A stretch of DNA of 64,000 nucleotides from Bradyrhizobium liaoningense (GCF_018130825.1 NZ_JAFCJS010000003.1:1-64000), one strand, 5' to 3'. Shown: positions 21,885-31,198, counted from the first letter of the stretch. A program made the numbers and translations. Notes: generated by a model from the letters alone, not told the origin.

Positions 21885-22280
21885 CTAGAAAACCTCGACC
21901 AGGCGGAAGCGTTCGCACATCAGCATCATGTCTTCGCGAAACTTGCCTTGCCGACCGAAATAGTTGCGATGCGCATTGCGCCAGTGGTCGAGACTGCGAT
22001 CACCTTCGCCCTCGTCGAAGGCAAAGGCCGCATCGACCTCGCCGAAGCGGCGATAGCTCACCTCGGTCGATTCGATGATGCAGCGCGGCTCTCCGCGTCC
22101 GTCGAGCACGATCCAGCGTTCGCCCGGCGTCGAGGTGTTGGGCTCGTCCTCGGTGCTGCATGTCGCGGTCTTGACGCCCCGGATCACGAGATCGAGCAAC
22201 TCGTCGGCCAGCGCCGGTCCGTCGCCGAAGGCGAACGACCGCAGGCCGCGATATTGCTCCGGGACGGCGCTCAGGTTCAC
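21885..22280 (-). CDS. ASCH domain protein between pheS and pheT
   Basis: A 131-residue protein of the ASCH (PUA-like) fold. The motif [18 protein letters not shown] and [21 protein letters not shown] are the strands and loop that define the family. ASCH proteins are thought to bind RNA; some hydrolyse acetylated cytidine. The start is the GTG at 22280, which overlaps the pheS stop as GTGA, so translation is probably coupled to pheS. pheT follows after nine bases. Placement inside the pheST unit suggests a role linked to tRNA or translation, but that is inference. Confidence 0.8.
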   Translation of the reverse strand: MNLSAVPEQYRGLRSFAFGDGPALADELLDLVIRGVKTATCSTEDEPNTSTPGERWIVLDGRGEPRCIIESTEVSYRRFGEVDAAFAFDEGEGDRSLDHWRNAHRNYFGRQGKFREDMMLMCERFRLVEVF

Positions 22281-23359
22281 GTGCTCAGTCCCCCCGCGAG
22301 CGTCGGGACTTCCAGCGGCTTGAAGCCGTAATGGGACAGCCAGCGGACGTCGCTGTCGAACAGCTGGCGCAAATCGGCGATGCCGTATTTCAGCATGGCG
22401 ATGCGGTCGATGCCCATGCCCCAGGCAAAGCCCTGGTACTCGTCGGGATCGATGCCGCAGGCGCGCAGCACGTTCGGATGCACCATGCCGCAGCCGAGAA
22501 TCTCCAGCCAGTCCTCGCCCTCGCCGAAGCGGATCTCGCCCTTGTCGCGGCGACACTGGATGTCGACTTCCAGCGACGGCTCGGTGAACGGGAAGAACGA
22601 GGGCCGGAAGCGCATGTTGATGTGGTCGACCTCGAAGAACGCCTTGCAGAACTCGTGCAGGATCCATTTGAGGTGGCCGAGATGCGAGCTCTTGTCGATG
22701 ACGAGGCCTTCGACCTGGTGGAATTGCGGCGTGTGGGTCGCGTCCGAATCGATGCGGTAGGTGCGGCCCGGGCAGATCACGCGGATCGGCGGCTTCTGGC
22801 TCAGCATGGTGCGCACCTGCACCGGCGAGGTGTGGGTCCGCAGCAGCATGCGCGAGCCGTCCTCCTTCGGATGGAAGAAGAAGGTGTCGTGCATCTCGCG
22901 CGCCGGATGGCCTTCCGGGAAGTTCAGTTTTGTGAAGTTGTAGTCGTCGGTCTCGATGTCGGGGCCCTCGGCGACCGAGAATCCCATGTCGGCGAAGATG
23001 GTGGTGAGCTCGTCCCAGACCTGGCTCAGCGGATGGATGCGGCCGGCCTCCGCCGCCGCATCGCGCAGCGGCAGCGTCACGTCGATGGTTTCCGACGCGA
23101 GCCGCGCATCGAGCGCCGCCGACTTCAGCACGTCGCGCCGTGCTGCGAGCGCCTGCGTGACCTTGTCCTTGGCGAGGTTGATCGCGGCGCCTTGCGTCTT
23201 GCGCTCGTCCGGCGACATCTTGCCGAGCGTGGCAAGCAGTGCCGAGATCGAGCCCTTCTTGCCGAGGGCCGCGACGCGCACCGCTTCCAGGGCGGCTTCG
23301 TCGCCGGCGGCGGCGATCTGGTCGAGGATGGATGTTTCGAGCGTTGCGAGGTCGGACAC
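22277..23359 (-). CDS. pheS: phenylalanine-tRNA ligase alpha subunit
   Basis: A 360-residue catalytic subunit that activates Phe and charges tRNA-Phe. The N-terminal coiled-coil (residues 1-90) is followed by the class II core: motif 2 in [19 protein letters not shown] with [10 protein letters not shown], and motif 3 in [18 protein letters not shown]. The GTG at 23359 was chosen because AAGGA lies six bases upstream and the product then has the usual length; the frame stays open upstream. It is divergent from the small secreted-protein gene at 23511. Confidence 0.96.
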   Translation of the reverse strand: MSDLATLETSILDQIAAAGDEAALEAVRVAALGKKGSISALLATLGKMSPDERKTQGAAINLAKDKVTQALAARRDVLKSAALDARLASETIDVTLPLRDAAAEAGRIHPLSQVWDELTTIFADMGFSVAEGPDIETDDYNFTKLNFPEGHPAREMHDTFFFHPKEDGSRMLLRTHTSPVQVRTMLSQKPPIRVICPGRTYRIDSDATHTPQFHQVEGLVIDKSSHLGHLKWILHEFCKAFFEVDHINMRFRPSFFPFTEPSLEVDIQCRRDKGEIRFGEGEDWLEILGCGMVHPNVLRACGIDPDEYQGFAWGMGIDRIAMLKYGIADLRQLFDSDVRWLSHYGFKPLEVPTLAGGLST

Positions 23360-23510
23360 TGTCAAATCCTTGGCTCTAAATTCGGCTGGGTTGTCGCCGC
23401 CCGAAGGCCGTAACGTCAAGCAAAAAGCCGGTCATTTCGGGCACATGGCCGGCTGGGTTGAACCCTGCGCGGGGAGGCGGCACCAAGGGGGATACGAGGA
23501 GACCTTTACG

Positions 23511-23936
23511 ATGCTGTCGAGACCCCGCCTTGCCGTTGTTCTTGCCGTCCTGGCTGTCGTCCTGTCGGTCGCAGCCAGCCCAGCGCGCGCCATGGTCTGC
23601 ATGGAGACATCCATGACGCTGGATGAGGTCGTCGACACCATCAACAAGCAGAAGAGCTGCGAAAGCGCGATGAAGGTGTTTCAGGATTGCCAGTTGACCG
23701 CGAGCGGGGATGTCCAGCTCGGCGCCGCCGTCGAGAAGAAGTGCGAGGCAGACTTCATGCCCGGTCTCAACACGGCGCAGCAGCAGGCTTACAAACGCGA
23801 GATGCGCGTCTGCGACCGGAAGTACCGGAACAAGTCCGGCACCATGTATCTCTCGTTCGCGGCTTTTTGCCGGGCGGAGGTCGCCCAGCGCTACTCGCAG
23901 CGCGCGCTGAAGGCTGCGGGCCAGAAGGCCCGCTAG
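23511..23936 (+). CDS. small cysteine-rich exported protein
   Basis: A 141-residue protein with a strong Sec signal peptide (residues 1-27, ending SPARA). The mature part has six cysteines (in MVCMETS, KSCESAM, FQDCQLT, KKCEADF, RVCDRKY and AFCRAEV), consistent with disulfides in the periplasm. The rest is charged and predicted helical. I do not recognise the family. It lies on the plus strand between the minus-strand genes pheS and rplT, divergent from one and convergent with the other. Confidence 0.65.
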   Translation: MLSRPRLAVVLAVLAVVLSVAASPARAMVCMETSMTLDEVVDTINKQKSCESAMKVFQDCQLTASGDVQLGAAVEKKCEADFMPGLNTAQQQAYKREMRVCDRKYRNKSGTMYLSFAAFCRAEVAQRYSQRALKAAGQKAR

Positions 23937-23972
23937 CGCAAGCCTCAGGCAGCCAGAGCGGCCTTCGCCGTA

Positions 23973-24332
23973 TTACGCCGCAAGGGCGGCTTTGGCCTTC
24001 TCGGCGATCGCCTGGAACGCCGCGGGCTCGCTGATCGCGAGATCCGACAGCACCTTGCGGTCCACAGTGATCCCGGACTTGGCCATGCCGTCGATAAAGC
24101 GGCTGTAGGTCAGGCCGAACGGACGGACGGCAGCGTTGATGCGCTGGATCCAGAGCGCGCGGAACGTCCGCTTCTTACGCTTGCGGTCGCGGAAGGCGTA
24201 TTGCTGGGCCTTTTCCACGGCCGGCTTGGCGGCGCGGATGGTGTTCTTGCGGCGGCCGTAGAAACCCTTGGCGGCCTTGTAGACTTTCTTGTGCTTGGCG
24301 TGGGCGGTCACACCGCGTTTGACGCGAGACAT
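23973..24332 (-). CDS. rplT: 50S ribosomal protein L20
   Basis: A 119-residue ribosomal protein that binds 23S rRNA early in 50S assembly. It starts [19 protein letters not shown] and has the conserved basic helix [20 protein letters not shown] and the globular [16 protein letters not shown]. Length is standard. It follows rpmI by 83 bases in the usual order. In E. coli L20 represses its own operon; no leader pseudoknot can be judged here by eye. Confidence 0.98.
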   Translation of the reverse strand: MSRVKRGVTAHAKHKKVYKAAKGFYGRRKNTIRAAKPAVEKAQQYAFRDRKRKKRTFRALWIQRINAAVRPFGLTYSRFIDGMAKSGITVDRKVLSDLAISEPAAFQAIAEKAKAALAA

Positions 24333-24415
24333 GACAAAAATCCTTCAGAGATGACTTCGGTTTCGGATCGCCGCGAAAGCTGCGGCGCGCGAGGTGGCAG
24401 TGATCGTGGACGCGA

Positions 24416-24616
24416 TCAGGCGTTCGGCAAGAAGTACTTCTTGACGTTGTCGCCGTCGGTCTTGAACAGCACGCGAGTGCCGCGGAGCTGACGGATCTGC
24501 TTCTTCGTCCGCTTGATCATGCCGTGACGCTTGCCGCGCTGGGCGTGCATCACTTTGCCGGTGGCAGTCACCTTGAAGCGCTTTTTAGCGCCCGATTTGG
24601 TCTTCAGCTTGGGCAT
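24416..24616 (-). CDS. rpmI: 50S ribosomal protein L35
   Basis: A 66-residue basic ribosomal protein. [20 protein letters not shown], then HAQRGKRHG and LPNA at the end, are the L35 signatures. GGAGAG precedes the ATG. It is followed by rplT. The usual infC-rpmI linkage is broken: infC lies about 740 bases further upstream with a plus-strand gene in between, so rpmI-rplT must have its own promoter within 24617-24887. Confidence 0.97.
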   Translation of the reverse strand: MPKLKTKSGAKKRFKVTATGKVMHAQRGKRHGMIKRTKKQIRQLRGTRVLFKTDGDNVKKYFLPNA

Positions 24617-24887
24617 TTGGCTCTCCTAATGGCCATAGAGATCCGCCCGCGAAGGCGGCTGGCCGTCAAAAATGCTCGTTAGAGCGTTGATTGTGCTCAG
24701 GTTTTGCGAACTAGCGCGAAACCCGCACGAAACACCGCCACGGCAGCCCTTAATCAGCCGGGCGATGAAGGCTGGGCTTATGACAGAGGACAAGCCAATT
24801 GGCAACGATGAACCGCCGAAACGGGCCCGCCGACTATTGGAGGACGCTACCCCATATCCAAGCCTTGTCGCCTGAAGCAGGTCCAAA

Positions 24888-25292
24888 ATGGCCCATTTTC
24901 CGCAATTTCTCTCCTCGCTGACCGGTTTCGCCCGTCCGCGCCATCTCGCGCTGTTCGCCGTGCTCGCCACGGCCGCGCTCCCCTCACCTGCCGACGCCCG
25001 CGCCGGCGGCTATGACGGCATCTGGAACGTCACCTTCGCCACCACCCGCGGCAATTGCAGCTCGGGCTACAGCGTTCCCTTCACCGTGACAGGCAGCCGC
25101 GTCTCGTCGGCCGGCGGTGGCCGGGTCTCGGGCAGGGTCAACCGCTCCGGCGCCGTCGCCGTCCAGGTTTCGGTCGGCGCCTCCCATGCCAGCGGCGGTG
25201 GCCGGCTCGCCGGCATGTACGGCGCCGGTTCGTGGAGGGGCATCATTTCCGGCGATTACTGCAGCGGCACCTGGCAGGCGACGCGGAGCTGA
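24888..25292 (+). CDS. small exported Gly/Ser-rich protein
   Basis: A 134-residue protein with a signal peptide (about residues 1-38, ending PADARA). The mature domain is YDGIWNVTFATTRGNC, then Gly/Ser-rich beta repeats, then GDYCSGTWQA. The paired Cys and D-G-x-W pattern recur, as I recall, in a paralogous family of unassigned secreted proteins in rhizobia. A compact beta-barrel stabilised by a disulfide is likely. It lies alone on the plus strand between rpmI and infC, and a bidirectional terminator follows six bases after its stop. Function is unknown. Confidence 0.65.
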   Translation: MAHFPQFLSSLTGFARPRHLALFAVLATAALPSPADARAGGYDGIWNVTFATTRGNCSSGYSVPFTVTGSRVSSAGGGRVSGRVNRSGAVAVQVSVGASHASGGGRLAGMYGAGSWRGIISGDYCSGTWQATRS

Positions 25293-25298
25293 CACACA

Positions 25299-25329
25299 AA
25301 CGGCCCGCCGGAGATCCGGACGGGCCGTT
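25299..25329. terminator. bidirectional terminator between the secreted-protein gene and infC
   Basis: AACGGCCCG at 25299-25307 pairs with CGGGCCGTT at 25321-25329, and an inner CCGG/CCGG pair extends the stem. A-rich bases precede it and a TT ends it, so it can work for both convergent genes. U-tracts are short, so strength is moderate. Confidence 0.7.
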
Positions 25330-25355
25330 GAACTCGAGTTCCGAAGCGCTTCGCG

Positions 25356-25895
25356 TCAGCGCGGTGCCAGCACCATGACGACCTGGCGACCTTCGAACCG
25401 CGCGTCCTGCTCGACCTTGGCGAGCTCGGCAACGTCGGTCTTGATCTTGTCCAGCAGCTTGGTGCCGATCTCCTGGTGCGCCATTTCGCGGCCGCGATAG
25501 CGCAGCGTGATCTTGACCTTGTCGCCCTCTTCGAAGAACCGCTGCATCGCGCGCATCTTCACGTCGTAATCGTGGTCGTCGATCATCGGGCGGAGCTTGA
25601 TCTCCTTGATCTCGACGGTCTTCTGCCGCTTGCGGGCTTCCGCGGCTTTCTTTTGAGCGGAATACTTGTACTTCCCGTAGTCCATGATCTTGCAGACGGG
25701 AGGGCTGGTATTCGGCGAAATCTCGACCAGATCCATGCCAACTTCCTGGGCCATCCGGATGGCGACGACGGTCTCAACCGTGCCTTTATTATCACCGGTC
25801 TGATCGATCAGCTGGATCTGCGCATTGCGAATATCATCATTGATGCGCGGCCCGTCTTTGCTGGCAGCGGGCGGAGCTTTATTGGGACGGCGAAT
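25356..25895 (-). CDS. infC: translation initiation factor IF-3, AUU start
   Basis: A 179-residue initiation factor that binds the 30S subunit and polices start-codon choice. The N-domain has [17 protein letters not shown] and [24 protein letters not shown] and the C-domain core [17 protein letters not shown] follow. The best start is the ATT at 25895: the family begins RRPN here, the length becomes the usual 179, and GGAGAA lies six bases upstream. In-frame codons further upstream add unconserved residues. AUU initiation of infC is the basis of IF-3 autocontrol in E. coli. Confidence 0.93.
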   Translation of the reverse strand: MRRPNKAPPAASKDGPRINDDIRNAQIQLIDQTGDNKGTVETVVAIRMAQEVGMDLVEISPNTSPPVCKIMDYGKYKYSAQKKAAEARKRQKTVEIKEIKLRPMIDDHDYDVKMRAMQRFFEEGDKVKITLRYRGREMAHQEIGTKLLDKIKTDVAELAKVEQDARFEGRQVVMVLAPR

Positions 25896-26146
25896 GGGTG
25901 GTTCTCCAAAGTTGTGAAAGAAGCGGCTATTTTGAAGGAAGATGCGTTTGCCGGCAAGCAAGTCGCTCGTGCCGCGGTCAAAATACCTTCAAATGCGAGG
26001 CATTTTGGCCACGTCCTCCGGCACGTTGACCGACATAGACACCTTGCTTCTGTTCCGCAAGCGTCCCAAAGGGCCAATGCCGATGTTCGGCAGCGTCGCA
26101 AAATACGTCCGAACAGCTCAAACCACACAGCCAGAGTAAACGTTCC

Positions 26147-26935
26147 ATGACCGAAGCGATTTCCGATGCCGTACTCGACTTCATCGAATTGGGCGAAGGC
26201 CCGTCCGCGCGCCGGATCGCGGTGCGTTACCGCGCCGGCAAGGGCCCTGGCCTCGTCTGGCTGGGCGGGTTCAAGTCGGACATGCAGGGCGGCAAGGCAG
26301 TGGCGCTGGACGCTTGGGCAAGGGATCACGGCCGCGCGGCGGTCCGGTTCGACTATTCCGGCCACGGCGAATCCAGCGGCGATTTCGCCGACGGAACCAT
26401 CGGAAGCTGGCTCGAGGACAGCGTCGCCGTGTTCCAGCGGTTCTGCGACGGCCCGCAGATCCTGATCGGCTCCTCCATGGGCGGCTGGATGGCGCTGCTG
26501 CTCGCGCGCGAGATCAGGAAGCGGAGCGGCAAGGGCTCACTGGCAGGCCTCGTGCTGATCGCGCCAGCGCCCGACTTCACCGAGGAACTGATGTGGAAGA
26601 ATTTTCCGCCCGCGGTGAAGAAGGAGATCGAGACCAAAGGCTTCTGGCTGCGGCCGTCGGACTATGGCGACGGCTCGCCCTATCCGATCACGCGCAACTT
26701 GATTGAGGAGGGCCGCAACCACCTCGTGCTCGGCAGCGCCATCGATCTCGGCTGCCCCGTCCGCATCCTGCAGGGCGCGCAGGATCCCGACGTGCCCTGG
26801 CAGCACGCGTTCGCGCTGACGCATCGCCTGCCGGCCGACGACGTCGTGCTGACCATGATCCAGGACGGCGACCACCGCCTGTCACGCCCGCAGGACATCG
26901 CACGCATTCTTGCAGCGGTAGCGGAGATCGGGTGA
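26147..26935 (+). CDS. alpha/beta hydrolase, ABHD10-like
   Basis: A 262-residue alpha/beta-hydrolase. The nucleophile elbow is GSSMGGW (Ser near residue 109). The preceding WLGGFKSDMQGGKA and VRFDYSGHGESSGDF resemble the ABHD10/palmitoyl-thioesterase-like group, and the catalytic His lies in DGDHRLSRPQD near the C-terminus. No signal peptide is present. Members hydrolyse acyl esters or thioesters; the substrate is unknown. It is divergent from infC across a 251-bp gap. Confidence 0.85.
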   Translation: MTEAISDAVLDFIELGEGPSARRIAVRYRAGKGPGLVWLGGFKSDMQGGKAVALDAWARDHGRAAVRFDYSGHGESSGDFADGTIGSWLEDSVAVFQRFCDGPQILIGSSMGGWMALLLAREIRKRSGKGSLAGLVLIAPAPDFTEELMWKNFPPAVKKEIETKGFWLRPSDYGDGSPYPITRNLIEEGRNHLVLGSAIDLGCPVRILQGAQDPDVPWQHAFALTHRLPADDVVLTMIQDGDHRLSRPQDIARILAAVAEIG

Positions 26936-26949
26936 TTGTTCTCTTCCTT

Positions 26950-26967
26950 CTCCCCTTGCAAGGGGAG
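26950..26967. repeat. 18-bp perfect palindrome
   Basis: CTCCCCTTGCAAGGGGAG reads the same on both strands. It lies between the alpha/beta-hydrolase and SnoaL-like genes. A related hairpin (CTCTCCCCGC-AA-GCGGGG) occurs at 33396-33412, so this is probably a small dispersed palindrome family rather than an operator. Confidence 0.7.
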
Positions 26968-27000
26968 AGGGCGCAACAAGAAGCACCGGGAGGCAATTCA

Positions 27001-27468
27001 ATGACCACCACCGCCATGCTGCGCGCCTTCTGCGATGCGGTCGAGCAGCGCAACGGCCGCGCCTTTGCCGAACTGTTCACCGAAGACGGTGTCTATCACG
27101 ACGTCTTCTACGGGGCGTTCGCAGGCCGCGAGAAGATCGCGGCGATGATCGACGACTGGTTCTATCGCACGGCGACCGATTTCCGCTGGGACATGCATGA
27201 TCCCGTCACCGACGGCGCCACGCTCTATGCGCGCTACACCTTCAGCTACAAATCGACCCTGCCGGAAGCGAACGGCGCGCGGGCGATGTTCGAGGGCGTC
27301 GCGATCATGACGCTGAAGGGCGGCAGGATCGCTGGCTATCACGAGGTCGCCAACACCGCGCCGGCCTTCGTCGATCTGAAGTTCGCGCCTGAAAGAATTG
27401 CCAAGATCGTCGCCAAGCAGGGCGCCGAGCTGAGGGCGCGGCCGGAGATGCAAAGGCATCTGGCGTAG
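27001..27468 (+). CDS. SnoaL/NTF2-like domain protein
   Basis: A 155-residue single-domain protein of the NTF2-like superfamily. LRAFCDAVEQRNGRAFAELFTEDGVYHDVFYG is the opening helix-strand unit, given here only as landmarks from residue 6 (LRAFCDAVEQ) to 35 (VYHDVFYG). Such domains form cone-shaped pockets used for isomerase, dehydratase or binding roles. No specific catalytic set can be assigned. GGGAGGC precedes the ATG. It is likely co-transcribed with the hydrolase gene 65 bases upstream. Confidence 0.75.
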   Translation: MTTTAMLRAFCDAVEQRNGRAFAELFTEDGVYHDVFYGAFAGREKIAAMIDDWFYRTATDFRWDMHDPVTDGATLYARYTFSYKSTLPEANGARAMFEGVAIMTLKGGRIAGYHEVANTAPAFVDLKFAPERIAKIVAKQGAELRARPEMQRHLA

Positions 27469-27476
27469 TCGTCATT

Positions 27477-27502
27477 CCGGGCTCACGCTTCGCGTGCCCC
27501 GG
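27477..27502. terminator. hairpin between convergent genes
   Basis: CCGGG at 27477 and CACGC pair with GCGTG and CCCGG ending at 27502. It sits 9 bases after the SnoaL-like gene and 12 bases before the thioesterase stop, a position fit to terminate both. No U-tract is present. The sequence also resembles the ends of a dispersed repeat family. Confidence 0.5.
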
Positions 27503-27513
27503 ATTGACAAGGC

Positions 27514-28311
27514 CTACGGCGGCGGCACCTTCGTCATCGGCTTGCGCTGTGCGAGCGCTGCGACGGTCGCAGTGCCGATCGGGCCCTGTTCGTCATAGAG
27601 CCAGCATTCGCCGATCGCGACGCCATCCGTCGCGTGGTGATTGACCACGTCGAAGCCGATCCATTTCGTCACCGGCAGGCGGTGCAGATAGAGCGTGACG
27701 TCACTGTTGATGTAGCCGAGCCCCTTGTCGCCGGCGTTCGCGAACGGACTGGCGAAATCGGCGCCGACGGCGACATGGACGAACGGCGTCATCGCAACGC
27801 CGGCGACGAGCTCGCGCACCTCGCTCATCCAGAGACGGCGCGGCCCGAGCGCGCCCATGTGACCGACGATGGGGCGCGTCGTCCATTTGCCGTTCATGCC
27901 GAGCCTGGGATCGGTCGGTTTCGGAATGTCTGATGGCTTCGGCACGTCCCAGTTCGGCGGCGACCAGACATTGCCGTCGGGATTCTGTGTCTTGCGCAGC
28001 AGCTGGCACGAGGCGCGCGCCATGCTGACGCCGCCGGAAAACAGCTCCGCCTCGACCACGCGGATGCGCAGTCCATCGCGGACGAGCCGCGTCGTCACTT
28101 CAATCGGCTTGTCGATGGTCGGCAACCGGAACATGTCGGCGGTGAGCCGCGCCGGCACGAACTCGGGACCGGAATGACGCTCCTCGATGGCGAAGCCGAG
28201 CAGGCCGACGATGACGCGTCCGTGCAGCGATTTCGGGTCCCATGGACCATTGGCGACTTCCGTCGGGTGGAATGTATCGCCGTCGCGGGTGAAGAAGGGC
28301 ATGTTTGTCAT
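27514..28311 (-). CDS. acyl-CoA thioesterase family protein (double hotdog)
   Basis: A 265-residue protein with two hotdog-like halves, resembling TesB-type acyl-CoA thioesterases. The first half includes FHPTEVANGPWDPKSLHGR and GLLGFAIEE, typical of the family. The second half has VHVAVGADFASPFANAG and LYLHRLPVTKWIGFDV. It would cleave acyl-CoA to free acid and CoA; chain-length preference is unknown. ATG 28311 starts the protein; ATG 28302 is an alternative. It is the last of three minus-strand genes after gst and queG, 37 bases past queG. Confidence 0.78.
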   Translation of the reverse strand: MTNMPFFTRDGDTFHPTEVANGPWDPKSLHGRVIVGLLGFAIEERHSGPEFVPARLTADMFRLPTIDKPIEVTTRLVRDGLRIRVVEAELFSGGVSMARASCQLLRKTQNPDGNVWSPPNWDVPKPSDIPKPTDPRLGMNGKWTTRPIVGHMGALGPRRLWMSEVRELVAGVAMTPFVHVAVGADFASPFANAGDKGLGYINSDVTLYLHRLPVTKWIGFDVVNHHATDGVAIGECWLYDEQGPIGTATVAALAQRKPMTKVPPP

Positions 28312-28348
28312 GCGCGCGACTTTGCGGGAACGCGTGGGGAAATCAAGC

Positions 28349-29476
28349 CTAGGAAGCGGCTCGCCACTCCTCGCGCACGCTCTCGTCGCGCTCGCCCGCG
28401 ATGGCGTTCGTCCTGGACGCAGCGAACTCTTCCCGCGACACCAGCTGTCCCAGCGCCCACACCGCCGCGCCCCGCACCAGCGGGCTTGCGTCATGCAGCA
28501 ATCGCCGGGCCTCTTCCGCCAGCGCTGCCTCGCCCGAGTTGCCGATCGCAATCAGCACATTGCGCAAGAAGCGGTCGCGGCCGATACGCTTCACCGGGGA
28601 CTTCGTGAACAGCGCACGAAACGCGGCATCGTCGAGCCGTGCCAGTTCGGCGAGGCCAGGCGCGCGCAGTTCGTCACGCGCGGCAAGCTTCGCTTCGCGT
28701 CCCTCCTGCGCAAACTTGTTCCACGGGCAGGCGGCAAGGCAGTCGTCGCAGCCATAGATGCGATTGCCGATGGCTTTGCGAAAGTCGTGCGGGATCGGCC
28801 CCTTGTTCTCGATGGTCAGATAGGAGATGCAGCGCCGCGCATCGAGCTTGTAGGGCGCGGGGAACGCTGCCGTCGGGCAGATGTCGAGACACGCCCGGCA
28901 CGAGCCGCAATGGTCGATCTCGGCGCCGTCGCGCGGCAGCTCCAGCGTCGTGTAGATCGCGCCGAGAAACAGCCACGAGCCGAATTCGCGCGAGACCAGA
29001 TTGGTGTGCTTGCCCTGCCAGCCCAGATGCGCGGCCTGCGCCAGCGGCTTCTCCATCACGGCCGCGGTGTCGACGAACACCTTCACATCCGATGGGGCGG
29101 TTGCGACCAGCCAGCGCGCCAGCGCCTTCAGCCGCTTCTTGATGAGGTCGTGATAATCGTCGCCCTGCGCATAGACCGAGATTGCGGCGCGCGTGCGCTG
29201 CGCGAGAATCGAGAGCGGATCGGAGTCGGGACCATAATTGACGCCGAGCATGATCACGCTGCGCACGTCGGCCCACAGCCCGCGCGGATCGACCCGGCGC
29301 TCCGGCTGCGCCGCGAGCCAGTCCATGTCGCCATGGCCGCCGGAGGCGATGAATTCGAGGAAGTGCTTTCCGGCCGCTTCGATCGTGCCGGGTTGAGTGA
29401 CGCCGATGCAGTCGAAGCCGAGCGCGCGCGCCTCGCGTCCGAGCGCCGCCTTCAGTTCAGTCGGATCGGAGCTCAG
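28349..29476 (-). CDS. queG: epoxyqueuosine reductase, CTG start proposed
   Basis: A 375-residue cobalamin- and Fe-S-dependent enzyme that makes queuosine from epoxyqueuosine in tRNA. Two ferredoxin-like clusters are visible: [16 protein letters not shown] and the later [11 protein letters not shown] with Cys at the conserved preceding position. A HEAT-like C-terminus follows ([17 protein letters not shown]). The proposed CTG at 29476 overlaps the gst stop as CTGA and gives [13 protein letters not shown], matching the usual N-terminal length. The nearest ATG (29524) would extend 16 residues into gst. Start is therefore uncertain. Confidence 0.88.
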   Translation of the reverse strand: MSSDPTELKAALGREARALGFDCIGVTQPGTIEAAGKHFLEFIASGGHGDMDWLAAQPERRVDPRGLWADVRSVIMLGVNYGPDSDPLSILAQRTRAAISVYAQGDDYHDLIKKRLKALARWLVATAPSDVKVFVDTAAVMEKPLAQAAHLGWQGKHTNLVSREFGSWLFLGAIYTTLELPRDGAEIDHCGSCRACLDICPTAAFPAPYKLDARRCISYLTIENKGPIPHDFRKAIGNRIYGCDDCLAACPWNKFAQEGREAKLAARDELRAPGLAELARLDDAAFRALFTKSPVKRIGRDRFLRNVLIAIGNSGEAALAEEARRLLHDASPLVRGAAVWALGQLVSREEFAASRTNAIAGERDESVREEWRAAS

Positions 29477-30165
29477 AAATCCAGGTCCACGTAGGTCCGC
29501 GACGCCGGCACGCCGGCCAGCCATTCGCTCAGCAGCGGACGGAACGACGGGCGGGATTTCACCCGCGCGTACCACGCCTTTGCTGCGTCGTCCTCGCTCC
29601 ATGGCACGTCGCCCAGATAGTCGATCGCCGAGAGATGCGCCGCGGCGGCGAGATCCGCGTAGGTCAGCCGGTCGCCGGCGAGGAAGTTACGCGTCTGCGC
29701 CAGCCAGCCGATATAGGCCAGATGATAGCGCACGTTGGCCTTGGCCGCGCGCATCACGTCGGCCGAGGGCGGGCCGCCGCCATTCTCTTCGCTCATGAAG
29801 CGCTTGTAGATGCGCTCGGTGACGAGAGGGTGCGAAACCTCCTCGAAGAACTTCTCGTTGAACCAGGCCATCAGCCGGCGTACCTCGACGCGCTCGAACG
29901 TCGTCTCCGGCATCAGGCGCTTGGCTCCCATCCCGGCGCCATAGGCCTCGTCGACATATTCGGCGATGATGGCCGCGCCCGGGATCGGCGGCTGCTCGTC
30001 GTCCATCAGGACGGGCGTCGTGCCCGCCGCGTTGAGCAGCAAGAATGCCTCGCGCCGTTCCCAGCTGCGCTCCTCGACCAGCTTGAGGTCGAGCCCGTAC
30101 TCGCCCGCGATCAGCCGGATGAAGCGCGAATGCGGACAGAACGGATGATGAAACAGCGTAAACAT
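29473..30165 (-). CDS. glutathione S-transferase family protein
   Basis: A 230-residue GST with the thioredoxin-like N-domain ([19 protein letters not shown], with a CPHS motif) and an all-helical C-domain. The substrate-binding [16 protein letters not shown] (residues 67-82) includes the conserved cis-Pro region and glutathione contact. The CPxS sequence suggests a bacterial beta-like or omega-like member. The electrophile substrate is unknown. It is the first gene of the gst-queG-thioesterase run and overlaps queG by four bases. Confidence 0.87.
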   Translation of the reverse strand: MFTLFHHPFCPHSRFIRLIAGEYGLDLKLVEERSWERREAFLLLNAAGTTPVLMDDEQPPIPGAAIIAEYVDEAYGAGMGAKRLMPETTFERVEVRRLMAWFNEKFFEEVSHPLVTERIYKRFMSEENGGGPPSADVMRAAKANVRYHLAYIGWLAQTRNFLAGDRLTYADLAAAAHLSAIDYLGDVPWSEDDAAKAWYARVKSRPSFRPLLSEWLAGVPASRTYVDLDF

Positions 30166-30334
30166 GAAGCCTTTGACTATTTGATGGTGCTTAAGAATCC
30201 ATCAATGTTTGGGCGGCGCCACACTAGTCCTTCAAAACCGCGAAGCAAGAGCGTGATGCCGCATTTTGCGATTGCAGCATTGGGGGGAATAGGCGAGAAG
30301 AGCCCCGCTTTTCCAGCCGAAATGGACCGTAAAT

Positions 30335-31141
30335 ATGTCAGATGCAATACGGGCAGTGATCCTCGGCATCATCGAGGGCGTGACCGAGTTCCTTCCCGTG
30401 TCCTCGACCGGCCACCTGCTGCTCGCCGAGCGTTTCTTCCATCTTGGTGAAGGCGCCTTCTGGGATTCGTTTACCGTTCTGATCCAGCTGGGTGCGATCC
30501 TCGCGATCGTCGGGCTGTATTTCAAAAAGCTCTGGGACGTCGTGATCGGCTTCTTCACGGGCGATGCCTATGCGCGCCGTTTCGTCATCGGCGTGCTGGT
30601 GGCGTTCCTGCCTGCTGTCGTCGTCGGCCTGGTTGCCGGCAAATACATCAAGAGTGTGCTGTTCAACCCCTGGGTCGTCTGCTTCACGCTGATCGTCGGC
30701 GGCGCCATCCTGCTCTGGGTCGACAAGCTCGACCTCAAGCCGCGCGAGCACGACGCCACCAGGTTCCCGCTGCTGATGTACCTCTATATCGGCATCGCGC
30801 AGTGCGTGGCGATGATCCCGGGCGTGTCGCGCTCCGGCGCCAGCATCGTCGCGGCGATGCTGCTCGGCGCCGACAAGCGCGCGGCGGCGGAGTTCTCGTT
30901 CTTCCTCGCCATCCCCACCATGATCGGCGCGTTCGCCTACGACTTCTACAAGAACCGCTCCGAGATGACGATGGACCATATGGGCATCGTCGCGATCGGC
31001 TTCATCGTGTCGTTCATCACCGCGATCATCGTGGTGAAGACGTTCCTGACCTACGTCACCCGCCACGGCTTCGTGGTGTTCGCCTGGTGGCGCGTCATCG
31101 TCGGCACGCTCGGCCTGATCGCGCTGGCGCTGGGGCGGTAA
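30335..31141 (+). CDS. uppP: undecaprenyl-diphosphate phosphatase
   Basis: A 268-residue inner-membrane enzyme of the BacA/UppP family that recycles undecaprenyl diphosphate to the monophosphate carrier used for peptidoglycan and other glycans. The catalytic motif EGVTEFLPVSSTGHL is at residues 12-26 and the second motif PGVSRSGAS at about 163. Around seven spans are apparent. It confers bacitracin tolerance in other bacteria. It lies 148 bases upstream of the DprE1-like gene, so it could support a polyprenyl-linked sugar pathway, though a dispersed repeat separates them. Confidence 0.96.
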   Translation: MSDAIRAVILGIIEGVTEFLPVSSTGHLLLAERFFHLGEGAFWDSFTVLIQLGAILAIVGLYFKKLWDVVIGFFTGDAYARRFVIGVLVAFLPAVVVGLVAGKYIKSVLFNPWVVCFTLIVGGAILLWVDKLDLKPREHDATRFPLLMYLYIGIAQCVAMIPGVSRSGASIVAAMLLGADKRAAAEFSFFLAIPTMIGAFAYDFYKNRSEMTMDHMGIVAIGFIVSFITAIIVVKTFLTYVTRHGFVVFAWWRVIVGTLGLIALALGR

Positions 31142-31164
31142 CCTTTAGAAACTCGTTGCGGCCC

Positions 31165-31198
31165 GTAGCGGATGGAGCTTGCGCTCCATCCGGGCTAC
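31165..31198. repeat. hairpin repeat between uppP and the DprE1-like gene
   Basis: GTAGC at 31165 pairs with GCTAC ending at 31198, and GGATGGAGC pairs with GCTCCATCC around a TTGC loop. The stem has 14 pairs with two unpaired G. It is a dispersed-repeat type and may also end the uppP transcript. Confidence 0.7.

Noticed and set aside
24765..24875. Small plus-strand frame of 36 codons ending TPYPSLVA upstream of the 24888 gene
   Set aside because: No clear ribosome-binding site, no recognisable family and no signal peptide; it lies where rpmI needs its promoter.
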